Assembly: GCA_038238555.1 (NCBI GenBank)
Contig: JBBRXP010000156.1
Coordinates: 1-14,580 of the forward strand
DNA length: 14,580 nt
Direction of reading: 5' to 3'
Source of the DNA: JANNXQ01 sp038238555
GTDB lineage: Bacteria; Verrucomicrobiota; Verrucomicrobiia; Chthoniobacterales; Chthoniobacteraceae
Notes under the pieces: model-generated
What the model saw: the letters and a program-made list of their open reading frames with translations, nothing else
Database searches by the model: none
What the model was told of the DNA's origin: nothing
Made by a program: the position numbers and the translations under genes
In this document: piece by piece, positions 6,160-12,763 of the stretch
Position numbering within the stretch: position 1 is the first letter of the stretch
Layout of the letters: the number at the start of each line of letters is the position of its first letter

Positions 6160-8373
6160 TCATACCGGTGGAAAACGCCGCGGGCTGCCGATTGGCGCAT
6201 CCGCCTTTCTTGTCCCCACTCGCGCGAATCTTTGCTGCAAGAAAATCTCCAGGAAGCAAAGGCCGAGCAGCACCGCGAGCAGCGTCTTCCACAGCTCGGA
6301 GCCGTAGCGGCGGCTGTGATCGAGCGCCTTGTATTGCGCGCCGGTGCGCACGAGATCCACGCCGCGTGTCCTGGCGAGGTCGGCGATCTCTTTGTCGGTG
6401 AGCTTTTGCAGATCGGACTCGCGGCGCGACGCATTCACGACGTAGTGAGTCGGCGCGGCGCGCGGCGGGATGAGCGTGTAGAGGCCGGGCCACTGCGTGC
6501 GGCCGTACTCGACCACGCCGCGCTCGCCCTTCCTCACGATCTTCACGTTCACGACTGACTCGTCTGGCAGCACGATCTCCGCGTCCTTGCCGACGGAATC
6601 AGCGGGGAGGAAGGCGACGAGCGGTTTGCCCACTTCTAGATTGCGCGGCGGGAAGACGGTGGAGGCGAGATACACGCAGAGCCGCTGGATGAGCGGGAGG
6701 TAGGATGGGCGCATAGGCAGATTGCTCCAATCGGCGTCGAGCGCGGTCGAGCACTCGATGACGCGGCCTTCTCCGAACTGCCGCTCGACGAGAAAGGGAT
6801 CGCCGCTGTCGAGCCGCGCAAGGATCGTGGGATCGCCGGCGCCTGGCGCGCGGTCGAGGAGTTTCATTTTGAACCACACCTTGATCGCCGCGTCGCCGAG
6901 GCTGCCGTTGCGTGGGTCGTTGAAAAGCTCGAGCGCGGGATTTTCAAAGCGTTGCGCGACGATGCCGACCGCGGGCGACTTTTCTCCGATGTCGCCCGCG
7001 AGCTGGCCGAAGGCGAGCGGCAGTACGCCTTTGCCGCCTTTGAACATCGCGCCGAAATACCACGCGGCGTCGATGCGATTGCCGGGGAAGATGAGCAAGC
7101 CGCCTCCGTTTTTCACGAAGTCTTCGAGCGCGCGAAGCTGGCTGTCATTGAGCTTGCGCACGTTGGCGAGCACGACCACGGCGCTCTCGGCGAACTGCCG
7201 CGTGTCGAGAGCGTCGGGCTTGATCACGCTTGTCTTGATGAGGTCGGCGAGCTCGACTCGCCCGGCGCTGTAAGGCTGGAGCGCGATCTCGGCAAAGTCT
7301 GTCTCGCCCTTGAGCGGCTCGGCGCTCGGGTCGCCATTGACGAGCAGCACCGGCACGCGGTCGCGCACGGGAATGCTGGCGAGGAAAATATTGTCGGCTT
7401 GCAGCGCATCGGCATCGGCAAAGACTTCGATGACGTGCGAGCCCGGCGTGTCGAAGGCGTGAGAAAAAAGCACCTGGCCGTTTTGGTGCGGCCCGAGCGC
7501 GATCTGCGAGATGGCCTTCTCCTTGCCGTCGGCTTTGAAATAGACGCGCAGGTCGGGATACGGCACGTCGCCGAAGTTCCGCAGGTTGGCGCGGATTTGA
7601 ATTTTCTGGCCGACGCCGATCATGAGCTTCGAGAAGTCGAGGGACTCGACGGCGACGTTGTCCCGCACTTCTTCGCCGATGTTGAAGAAGGTGACGCTCG
7701 GCGGGAGCGGAAGCTTCTTGAGGCGGTCGATCATCTGCCCGAGCTGCGCGTCCTCCGCCGCCTCGAAGCTGATGCGCTGAAAATCCGTGAGCACCACCAC
7801 GCTTCTCGACGACTCGTGCATCTTGCCGAGCACGCCCGCGGCGAAGTCCAGCGCTGCCGGCACATTGGCCGAGCCTCCGCCCGCGTGGAGTTCATTGAGC
7901 GCTTGAGTCATGCGCGCGAGATCGGCGGTCGGCTCATCGAGCAAGCCCGCGCCGCCTTCGCCCATGAGCACCACCTGCACTTCCGAGCCGCGCCGCAGGT
8001 CGGCGACGATTCGTTTCGCCTCCTCTTTCGCGATGGTGAAGTTCGTCACGCCCGCGCGTCCGGCATCCATCGAGTAGCTGTTGTCGAGCAGGATCACCGT
8101 CGAGGTGCGCGCCTCGCCGAGCAGCGCCGTCACGCCTTTCCAAACGGGCCGCGCCATCGCCAGCGCGAGCACGGCGGGGATCGCGCAGCGGATGGCGAGC
8201 AGGATGAGTTGCTCGATGCGCACGCGGCGCTGGTTCTGGCGGATCACCGCTTCGAGCAGATGCATCGCGCCCCACTTCACGATCTGGAACCGGCTCTTGT
8301 GAAAGAGGTGGATAATGATCGGGATCGCGAGCGCAGCGACGCCGCCGAGGAGGGCGAGATTGAGGAATGTCAT
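6160..8373 (-). CDS. BatA-like membrane protein with von Willebrand factor A domain
   Basis: A 737-residue membrane protein. It opens with the BatA (aerotolerance regulator N-terminal) signature: a hydrophobic segment at residues 3-25 ending IPIIIHLFHKSR, then WGAMHLLEAV and a second hydrophobic helix at 55-74. A von Willebrand A domain follows, with an intact metal-site motif D97-x-S99-x-S101 (DNSYSMD) and LTDFQR at 195-200. A beta-rich region comes next. Residues about 339-430 look like the glutamine-amidotransferase-like fold often found in these proteins (VPVLLVNGDPS ... FVKNGGGLLIFPG). A last transmembrane helix lies near the C-terminus (WKTLLAVLLGLCFLEIFL). This layout is typical of large VWA proteins encoded with MoxR and DUF58 genes, as here, and such proteins are thought to work as an envelope or metal-dependent chaperone module. 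In this window the gene is separated from its partners by the plus-strand block at 8690-10500. The start has no obvious Shine-Dalgarno sequence. Confidence 0.88.
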   Translation of the reverse strand: MTFLNLALLGGVAALAIPIIIHLFHKSRFQIVKWGAMHLLEAVIRQNQRRVRIEQLILLAIRCAIPAVLALAMARPVWKGVTALLGEARTSTVILLDNSYSMDAGRAGVTNFTIAKEEAKRIVADLRRGSEVQVVLMGEGGAGLLDEPTADLARMTQALNELHAGGGSANVPAALDFAAGVLGKMHESSRSVVVLTDFQRISFEAAEDAQLGQMIDRLKKLPLPPSVTFFNIGEEVRDNVAVESLDFSKLMIGVGQKIQIRANLRNFGDVPYPDLRVYFKADGKEKAISQIALGPHQNGQVLFSHAFDTPGSHVIEVFADADALQADNIFLASIPVRDRVPVLLVNGDPSAEPLKGETDFAEIALQPYSAGRVELADLIKTSVIKPDALDTRQFAESAVVVLANVRKLNDSQLRALEDFVKNGGGLLIFPGNRIDAAWYFGAMFKGGKGVLPLAFGQLAGDIGEKSPAVGIVAQRFENPALELFNDPRNGSLGDAAIKVWFKMKLLDRAPGAGDPTILARLDSGDPFLVERQFGEGRVIECSTALDADWSNLPMRPSYLPLIQRLCVYLASTVFPPRNLEVGKPLVAFLPADSVGKDAEIVLPDESVVNVKIVRKGERGVVEYGRTQWPGLYTLIPPRAAPTHYVVNASRRESDLQKLTDKEIADLARTRGVDLVRTGAQYKALDHSRRYGSELWKTLLAVLLGLCFLEIFLQQRFARVGTRKADAPIGSPRRFPPV

Positions 8374-8438
8374 GCGACGATCGTCTTTTGTTTACAAAGG
8401 GAACCCTCAAGGCTCAACGGCCAACACTCTTTATCCAC

Positions 8439-8454
8439 CGACGCTCCGGCGTCG
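8439..8454. repeat. Perfect 6-bp stem hairpin (CGACGC-TCCG-GCGTCG)
   Basis: CGACGC at 8439-8444 pairs perfectly with GCGTCG at 8449-8454 around the tetraloop TCCG. It has no T-run, so it is not an evident intrinsic terminator. It is probably part of the repeat-like DNA upstream of the VWA gene. Confidence 0.45.
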
Positions 8455-8707
8455 CAGATGCTCTTCTGAGGCGCAGCTCAATCCTCCGTTCCAGCTTTCG
8501 GCACTCCCGTTGAATTCATAGGAACGCCTGCGGATCCATTCAAAAGCCCGTTCTACGCACCTTTGGTGCTCCCGCCGCTCGCAAGGGAACGGTGGAGGTG
8601 TGGATGAGCCGAGGCGCGGAAGCGAGATGGCAAACTCCAGACACTCAAGTACACTGCCGCTCATGAACACCGTTGCCGTTTGAGCCACCCCTCACTTACG
8701 AAAAAGA

Positions 8708-8713
8708 GAGAGG
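8708..8713 (+). promoter_or_regulatory. Ribosome binding site GAGAGG for the leader ORF
   Basis: GAGAGG ends 7 bases before the ATG at 8721. Most starts in this window lack such a site, so it supports real translation initiation at 8721 rather than at the GTG codons of the following gene. Confidence 0.55.
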
Positions 8714-8720
8714 CAAACCC

Positions 8721-8810
8721 ATGCCAAGTTTCACTCACGCGATTACTGCGTGGCACGGCTCCAAGGCTCCGCGGTTTGTTCTTTTTGGTCCCAGTCCAAA
8801 CTGCCCGTGA
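8721..8810 (+). CDS. 29-residue leader ORF overlapping the next gene's GTG start
   Basis: The frame from ATG 8721 to TGA 8808-8810 encodes 29 residues (MPSFTHAITAWHGSKAPR, then a hydrophobic patch and a Pro-rich end). It has a good ribosome binding site. Its stop overlaps a GTG of the next gene's frame in a GTGA tetranucleotide (8807-8810), the classic arrangement for translational coupling. I do not recognise the peptide. Its more likely role is to deliver ribosomes to the downstream start, which has no Shine-Dalgarno sequence of its own. Alternatively the ATG is the true gene start and a frameshift separates it from the body, as proposed for the second paralogue. It is too short to be sure it is a gene. 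Confidence 0.35.
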   Translation: MPSFTHAITAWHGSKAPRFVLFGPSPNCP

Positions 8811-9625
8811 ATACTTCACTCGCGCGATGGTTGAACACAGCCGCAGTGATTGTCCTCTTGTTCAGTGGTTGGTGGGAATTCCACTCACGAAAAGTAACGA
8901 AACCGGGGGCGAAGTTACCGGATGCCATAAGCCCCGATGCGCCGTTGGCGCAGTCTGTGGAAGCTCGGGCCGAGACGCCGTCGAAGGGGTCGAAGCCGGT
9001 AATCCACGAGCCCGATCCCGAAGTAATGAAAATGGCGCGATGGTGGGCCCAGGAAAGGAATATGGGCATCATCACAATCGACTCCAAGGGCTTCAGCCTC
9101 AACGAGGCGACCGTTGCGCTCCTGGAATTGACTCCCGAACAGGCCAAGGTGTTGGAGGCTTCCATCCGAAAGCTCCTCGATCAGTTGTGTGTTGAAGAGT
9201 TGGCCCACGCGTATGTCTCCACCAACGAGAAAGGCGACGAGCAAATCGTGGTTCCGGCTTTCGACCGGACACAGTTCATCGAGACGCTGCGGGCCGATCC
9301 GGCATCACAACTCGGAACGGTAATCGCGGATTTTGTGAATGAGCGGCTTCCTTACGATGACTACCTCGCCGTACGAAACTCCGAAATTCGAGCCTATATT
9401 GAACAGGGAAGCGATGGGAAAGATCGCGAGGTTTTCGAGCGGACAGCCTCATCGAGGGTCCATGAAGGCCAAGTGCCCGGCTTCGCGGAAAAGGTGCGAA
9501 CGAGCGGAGTGACTAAGTTCAGGACGCTCTCCTTCCTCAAGGACGAATTCAATTTCCGAACGAGACATCTTTGGGATGCCAAAGATCGCCTGCCGAGGCG
9601 CGAAGAGTCTCGGGGCAAGATATAA
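8807..9625 (+). CDS. Membrane-anchored protein of unknown family, paralogue 1
   Basis: From GTG 8807 this is a 272-residue protein with one N-terminal hydrophobic helix (about residues 9-22, LNTAAVIVLLFSGWW). A Pro/Lys/Ala-rich linker and then a soluble domain of about 180 residues follow. The positively charged start and single helix suggest an anchored protein whose body lies outside the cytoplasmic membrane. Key features are LELTP (106-110), IVVPAFDR (147-154), ASQLG (166-170) and a C-terminal RTRHLWDAK.RLPRRE. All are shared with the next gene at identical spacing, so the two are tandem paralogues. I do not recognise the family, and no catalytic motif is evident. A longer frame from GTG 8750 is open; I prefer 8807 because of the GTGA overlap and because the helix begins there. 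GC is lower than in the surrounding operon (33 of 60 bases at 9001-9060 and 30 of 60 at 9301-9360, against 42 of 60 at 11821-11880). Confidence 0.7.
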   Translation: MNTSLARWLNTAAVIVLLFSGWWEFHSRKVTKPGAKLPDAISPDAPLAQSVEARAETPSKGSKPVIHEPDPEVMKMARWWAQERNMGIITIDSKGFSLNEATVALLELTPEQAKVLEASIRKLLDQLCVEELAHAYVSTNEKGDEQIVVPAFDRTQFIETLRADPASQLGTVIADFVNERLPYDDYLAVRNSEIRAYIEQGSDGKDREVFERTASSRVHEGQVPGFAEKVRTSGVTKFRTLSFLKDEFNFRTRHLWDAKDRLPRREESRGKI

Positions 9626-9656
9626 AACCACTGAGTTGTCTGCGATTCACACAAGT

Positions 9657-9662
9657 AAAGGA
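9657..9662 (+). promoter_or_regulatory. Ribosome binding site AAAGGA for the start at 9668
   Basis: AAAGGA ends 5 bases before ATG 9668. It is one of the few good Shine-Dalgarno sequences in the window. It marks 9668 as the real start of the second paralogue, although the frame from there ends at 9823. Confidence 0.6.
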
Positions 9663-9667
9663 CTCCC

Positions 9668-9823
9668 ATGACAGCAAACATGATTCTCCTTCGACAATTG
9701 ATACTCCCTATGCTGGCGCTGGTGGTTGCGGCGTTCGTGTTTCGATCCGGCTTTTCGGAGAAGCGCGGACCCACAACCGGCGAACTAGCTAATCCCTCGA
9801 AAGACACGGAGTTTTCAAGGTAG
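9668..9823 (+). CDS. N-terminal membrane-anchor fragment of paralogue 2, ended by a frameshift
   Basis: From the well-positioned ATG 9668 a 51-residue frame encodes a basic N-terminus and one transmembrane helix (LILPMLALVVAAFVF, residues 11-25). A polar linker follows, ending at TAG 9821-9823. This is the same arrangement as the first 50 residues of paralogue 1. The body of paralogue 2 continues in the -1 frame, which is open from 9793, so the two frames overlap at 9793-9823. A single base change in this overlap, for example in the TTTT at 9812-9815, would join them into a protein of about 275 residues, matching the 272 of paralogue 1. It lies 42 bases after the stop of paralogue 1, so the two are probably cotranscribed. 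I read it as one broken gene; a sequencing error is the main alternative. Confidence 0.55.
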   Translation: MTANMILLRQLILPMLALVVAAFVFRSGFSEKRGPTTGELANPSKDTEFSR

Positions 9824-9828
9824 CGTCC

Positions 9829-10494
9829 GTGGAGAAAAGCGCCGGGCCGCGGCCCGCAGCGACTCCGGTGGCATGGCAGCCAGTGGCCAATCCTAATCGG
9901 CCCGTGGTGGAAAAGCCTGACAAGTGGCGGGCCATTACGAAAGGCACCTACCTCCCGTTGGTCAACCGGGCGTCACTTACTTTGAATCAAGGCATCATCG
10001 ATTTGCTGGAACTCACGCCCACGGAATGGAAGGAGATCAATGGAGAGCTTGAGACGCTCATCGACAACGTGCGCACGGTCGAACTCGAAAAGGCTTACGT
10101 GCGGGTGAAGAGCGACGGCTCCGAGGAGATCGTGGTGGCCCCTTTCGATCGAAAGCCAATGATCGACAAGTTCCGCGCAACCGTCGCCAGCCAACTGGGA
10201 AACAACGTAGCCGACTTCTTAGCCGAGCAGGTGCTCTACGACGCCCCACTGGCGCTCGGAAATGCCGAGGTGAGCATTGGAACCGAGAAGTGGATTGATG
10301 GAAAGGAGAAGCAGGTGATCCATTGCACCGTTCGCCGGAAAAAACCATCGGACGATCCCAACCTGCAAGGGCAGGCCGCGCTGCTTTGGACCACGACGAT
10401 GGTCGCAGAGAAGGATCTCGGACTTCGATTTCGGCATCTCTCCACTGCCGCGACCACACTGCCAAGGAAGGAAGCGGCGCCGAAGGCACCATAA
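9829..10494 (+). CDS. Body of paralogue 2 of the unknown family (frameshifted from its anchor)
   Basis: The frame is open from 9793; GTG 9829 is the first usable start and gives 221 residues with no Shine-Dalgarno sequence and no membrane helix. The body shares with paralogue 1 the motifs LELTP (60-64), EEIVVAPFDR (99-108), ASQLG (120-124) and a C-terminal LRFRHLSTA..TLPRKE. The LELTP-to-FDR distance is 46 residues and the FDR-to-SQLG distance 15 in both proteins. Conservation of spacing and of charged surface residues suggests the body was under selection as protein until recently. Without its anchor the product would be cytoplasmic, or it may not be made at all. Function is unknown. After the stop there are about 200 bases of repeat-bearing DNA before the convergent DUF58 gene. 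Confidence 0.6.
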   Translation: MEKSAGPRPAATPVAWQPVANPNRPVVEKPDKWRAITKGTYLPLVNRASLTLNQGIIDLLELTPTEWKEINGELETLIDNVRTVELEKAYVRVKSDGSEEIVVAPFDRKPMIDKFRATVASQLGNNVADFLAEQVLYDAPLALGNAEVSIGTEKWIDGKEKQVIHCTVRRKKPSDDPNLQGQAALLWTTTMVAEKDLGLRFRHLSTAATTLPRKEAAPKAP

Positions 10495-10702
10495 GACCGG
10501 CGTGCGCGGCCCGGAGGTTCCCGATCGCAGAATCTGGTTTGCGACGTGTGTGCCAGAGCGTGTGTTCGGCAGACTGTCCGCGAGCCGAATGATTCGCACC
10601 GAGTATTGCAGGAGCCGATTTTCGAGGTCGAATTTCGAATCGCTCTCGAGGCTCGCTTGCGTCGTTGAGCGTTGAGCGTTGGGCGTTGAGCGTTCTCTTC
10701 TT
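10495..10702. other. Convergent intergenic region with short repeats
   Basis: These 208 bases separate paralogue 2 (+) from DUF58 (-). They hold TCGA-rich palindromic sequence around 10619-10650 (for example TTCGA-GG-TCGAA at 10621-10632) and the GTTGAGC array. No gene, and no hairpin followed by a T-run, was seen. It may be the right-hand boundary of the lower-GC block. Confidence 0.5.
10664..10691. repeat. Four tandem 7-bp repeats GTTGAGC
   Basis: The unit GTTGAGC occurs at 10664, 10671, 10678 (as GTTGGGC) and 10685, head to tail. It lies just downstream of the DUF58 stop. On the other strand it reads as Asn-Ala-Gln-Arg repeats. I associate such arrays with intergenic DNA of Verrucomicrobia, from memory. 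Slippage of a short tandem repeat is the simple explanation. Confidence 0.7.
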
Positions 10703-11602
10703 TCATAGCCGCGCCATCCTCCTGCTCAGGTAAACCGACAGCGCCTCCGCATACGGCGCATCCGTGCAAAACGGCACGAGGTCGATCTTGTGCCGCCGGC
10801 AGCCGCGCGTGAGGTCGTCGCGGAATTTCACAAGGTTCGCGAGATACGCCTCTCGCAGCAGCGCCGGATCGAGCCGGTGCCTGGTGCCCGCGCGTTCGAG
10901 ACACTCAAATTGCGTCCACTGCTTGAACGGGAAATCGAGTTCGTCGCGGTCCCAGATTTGGAACACGAGAATTTCGTGGTGCGCGTGCCGAAAATGGGCG
11001 AGCGCCTGGAGCAGCGTGGTCACGTCGCCAAAGCAATCGCTCAGGACCACGAGCAACCCGCGCCGGTGCAGCTTCGGCACGAGATCGTGGAAGACCGACC
11101 CGAGTTCCGTCTCGCCGCCAGGCTCGCTCTTTTGCAATTCGTCGATGAGCACGCGCAGATGGCTGATGCGCGAGCGCGGCGGAATATAGCGGCGAATCTC
11201 CGTGTCGAAAGTGACGAGACCCACGCCGTCGCTCTGCTGGAGCATGAGATAGGAGAGGCACGCGGCGAGGCGCGTGGCGTATTCGAGCTTCGTGATCGCG
11301 CCCTCGCGCCCATAAGCCATCGAGCCGCTCCGATCGAGCAGCAGCGTGGCGCGGAGGTTGGTCTCTTCTTCGTATTCGCGGATGTAAAAGCGGTCGCTGC
11401 GTCCAAACACGCGCCAGTCGATGTGCCGGATCTCATCGCCCGGCACGTAAGGCCGATGCTGCTTGAACTCGACGGAGAACCCCTTGTGCGGCGAGCGATG
11501 CAGCCCCGAGCAGAAGCCCTCGACGACCTGGCGCGCGAAGATTTGCAGGTTGCCGATCTTGCCGAGATCGCGCGGGGAGAGGAAGTCGGTGAGGTGAGGC
11601 AT
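10703..11602 (-). CDS. DUF58 domain protein (BatB/YeaD-like VWA-fold protein)
   Basis: A 299-residue soluble protein of the DUF58 family, the usual partner of MoxR ATPases. The N-terminal part carries the family block HKGFSVEFKQHRPYVPGDE followed by IRHIDWRVFGRSDRFYIREY. A von Willebrand-like domain begins with LLLDRSGSMAYG, where D-x-S-x-S (DRSGS) is an intact metal site, and LVVLSDCFGD lies at the second metal-site region. Length is typical. The start at ATG 11602 was chosen because the DUF58 N-terminus begins there; the same frame is open further upstream, but that part overlaps the nucleotidyltransferase gene in another frame. The gap to that gene is 17 bases, so the two are probably cotranscribed. 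Its stop faces the convergent plus-strand paralogues; in most bat operons a VWA membrane gene would follow directly. Confidence 0.9.
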   Translation of the reverse strand: MPHLTDFLSPRDLGKIGNLQIFARQVVEGFCSGLHRSPHKGFSVEFKQHRPYVPGDEIRHIDWRVFGRSDRFYIREYEEETNLRATLLLDRSGSMAYGREGAITKLEYATRLAACLSYLMLQQSDGVGLVTFDTEIRRYIPPRSRISHLRVLIDELQKSEPGGETELGSVFHDLVPKLHRRGLLVVLSDCFGDVTTLLQALAHFRHAHHEILVFQIWDRDELDFPFKQWTQFECLERAGTRHRLDPALLREAYLANLVKFRDDLTRGCRRHKIDLVPFCTDAPYAEALSVYLSRRMARL

Positions 11603-11619
11603 GGAAAGCCACAATGGCT

Positions 11620-12435
11620 CTATGGTGCGAGGCTGCACACCGTGGGCCAGCAGCCGCGCAGCGAGGGATGATGAATGCGCAGCGTGGCATCGTCGCCCAG
11701 CCAGCCGGGCCGGCCGGCCGCATCGAGGAAGGCGACGCCGATCGGCACATCGGGTTGCGCGCTGGCCAGGCGCTCCATTTTTTCTCCCGCCTCGCAATGC
11801 ATCTCGGTCCAGGCCGCCTTGAGCGTCCGCGGATCGAGGTGCCGCGCGGTGATCTTGCCCAGTTCCGTGGGGTCGATGCGCGCAAAGCGGCGCATCATCT
11901 CGAGCAGGGAATGGGGCGCGAATCCCGGATCCTTGCCACACGCGGCCCAGCAGATGGCGGCGAGCGGGAAACGCTGGCCGAGTTCGACGATGTCCACGTA
12001 GTCGCGCGTGACGGTGCGCGCGGAGAGCGCGAGCGCCTTGTTGGTCGCCACATCGAAGAGATGCAGCCGCCAGCCCAAGGTCGCATCTTGTTCGACCGGA
12101 AAAAAGCGAAACGCCGAATCGGCAGCCCAGTCGATCTCGACGCTGCCCTCGGCACCGCGGGCGCGCGCCTTTCTAAAGGTCACCTCCCTCCTCTCCCATT
12201 CTCCGTGGCGGGAGAGGAGTTCGACCGTGCATCCCGCGGCTCGCAGGCTTGCGACATCGCGCTCACTGGCCCGCACCACTGCGGCGGCCTCTTCGTGAAA
12301 GATATCGAAGTCGTATGAGAAGCGGGCGGAATCCTCGGCAGCGTGCAGCACCAGCCCTCCCGCAAAATGGCTCTCCTCGCTGCGATTGGCCGCGAGGACC
12401 GCTAGGACTTCCCGCTGGAAACCGGTGAGAGGCAT
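11620..12435 (-). CDS. AbiEii-like nucleotidyltransferase
   Basis: A 271-residue protein with the hallmarks of AbiEii/MNT-type nucleotidyltransferases, which in known type IV-like systems are toxins. These are HFAGGLVLH (G26-G27), the catalytic pair D42-x-D44 in FSYDFDIFHE, a third likely acid at D102 in VEIDWA, and the family's downstream block TNKALALSAR followed by RDYVDI (K133, D145, D148). After this comes WAACGKDPGFAPHSLLEM, a segment I remember from a subgroup of these proteins. The start at ATG 12435 lies directly before the first family-like residues; upstream frame sequence is arbitrary. It overlaps the small upstream gene by 34 bases, which suggests translational coupling and a functional pair. 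All active-site acids look intact. The target, if any, is unknown. Its place between MoxR and DUF58 genes is unusual. Confidence 0.78.
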   Translation of the reverse strand: MPLTGFQREVLAVLAANRSEESHFAGGLVLHAAEDSARFSYDFDIFHEEAAAVVRASERDVASLRAAGCTVELLSRHGEWERREVTFRKARARGAEGSVEIDWAADSAFRFFPVEQDATLGWRLHLFDVATNKALALSARTVTRDYVDIVELGQRFPLAAICWAACGKDPGFAPHSLLEMMRRFARIDPTELGKITARHLDPRTLKAAWTEMHCEAGEKMERLASAQPDVPIGVAFLDAAGRPGWLGDDATLRIHHPSLRGCWPTVCSLAP

Positions 12436-12659
12436 TTGCTGAGCGCTTGCGCGGCTTCCCAGGCTTCGCGGTCGCCGTAGTGCCGCAGTGTGCGCACGAC
12501 CAGGCGCACATCGTCGAGATCCTGCACCGCCGCCCCGGGTTTCCAAAACCAGAAACAGCCCGGATGCCGCTTCACCAATGCAGCGGCCCGCGCGATCACA
12601 TCCTCCGGCGCGGGCGCGTGGGCGGAAGCAGGCAGGGACCAGGCGGCAGCGACAGACAT
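12402..12659 (-). CDS. Small protein encoded upstream of and overlapping the nucleotidyltransferase
   Basis: An 85-residue protein with no membrane segment I would trust. Its core, RHPGCFWFWKPGA followed by DLDDVRLVVRTLRHYGDREA and a helical EAAQALSKCL, is aromatic and basic. I recall similar small proteins next to AbiEii-like nucleotidyltransferases in GC-rich environmental bacteria, but cannot confirm this. It is not the winged-helix AbiEi antitoxin of the classical AbiE system. The overlap with the downstream start (34 bases) points to a coupled pair, in which this protein may be an antitoxin or cofactor; that role is inference. The start at ATG 12659 is the first in the frame; the Ala-rich first 15 residues may be dispensable. 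About 100 bases separate it from the MoxR stop. Confidence 0.6.
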   Translation of the reverse strand: MSVAAAWSLPASAHAPAPEDVIARAAALVKRHPGCFWFWKPGAAVQDLDDVRLVVRTLRHYGDREAWEAAQALSKCLSPVSSGKS

Positions 12660-12763
12660 GGTCGGAAGCTAGTTCCCGCGCCCGACGGAGGCAAGCGCCT
12701 GTGGAGTCCGGCCCATCAAAGGAGGGAGTGGAGATGAAGAGGCGGGGCGATTCGTTGTTCCCA

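Larger units (their letters stand above)
8374..8720. other. Divergent intergenic region, repeat-like, no convincing gene
   Basis: These 347 bases separate the VWA gene (-) from the leader ORF (+). They include a perfect 10-base palindrome GACGATCGTC (8376-8385) just before the VWA start and a hairpin at 8439-8454. An 85-codon minus-strand frame (8431-8688) is open, but it is rich in Arg, Ser and Glu and its ending (HLRRRSVGG) and 'SVLECLEF' segment resemble spurious translations of dispersed verrucomicrobial repeats. I treat it as repeat DNA. Promoters for both flanking units must lie here if they are independent; I cannot point to them. Confidence 0.5.

Noticed and set aside
5422..6558. 378-codon plus-strand frame overlapping the channel end, the YagU-like gene and the VWA gene end
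   Set aside because: It crosses three better-supported genes and shows no recognisable domain.
6952..8469. 505-codon plus-strand frame antisense to the VWA gene
   Set aside because: It is a high-GC shadow of the VWA gene, rich in Arg, His, Ala and Glu, with no domain signature and no ribosome site.
9793..9823. Programmed frameshifting in the second paralogue
   Set aside because: No classical slippery heptamer was seen in the overlap, and the TTTT run is short. A mutation or sequencing error is simpler, though not excluded.
10664..10691. CRISPR-like array
   Set aside because: The repeats are 7 bases long and directly adjacent, without spacers, and no cas gene is present.
10790..11671. Plus-strand frame antisense to DUF58
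   Set aside because: Composition is typical of GC-rich shadow frames, and the opposite strand has a complete DUF58 protein.
11603..11941. N-terminal extension of the DUF58 frame up to 11941
   Set aside because: The extension is Arg/Ala/Pro-rich non-homologous sequence within the nucleotidyltransferase gene; DUF58 homology starts at 11602.
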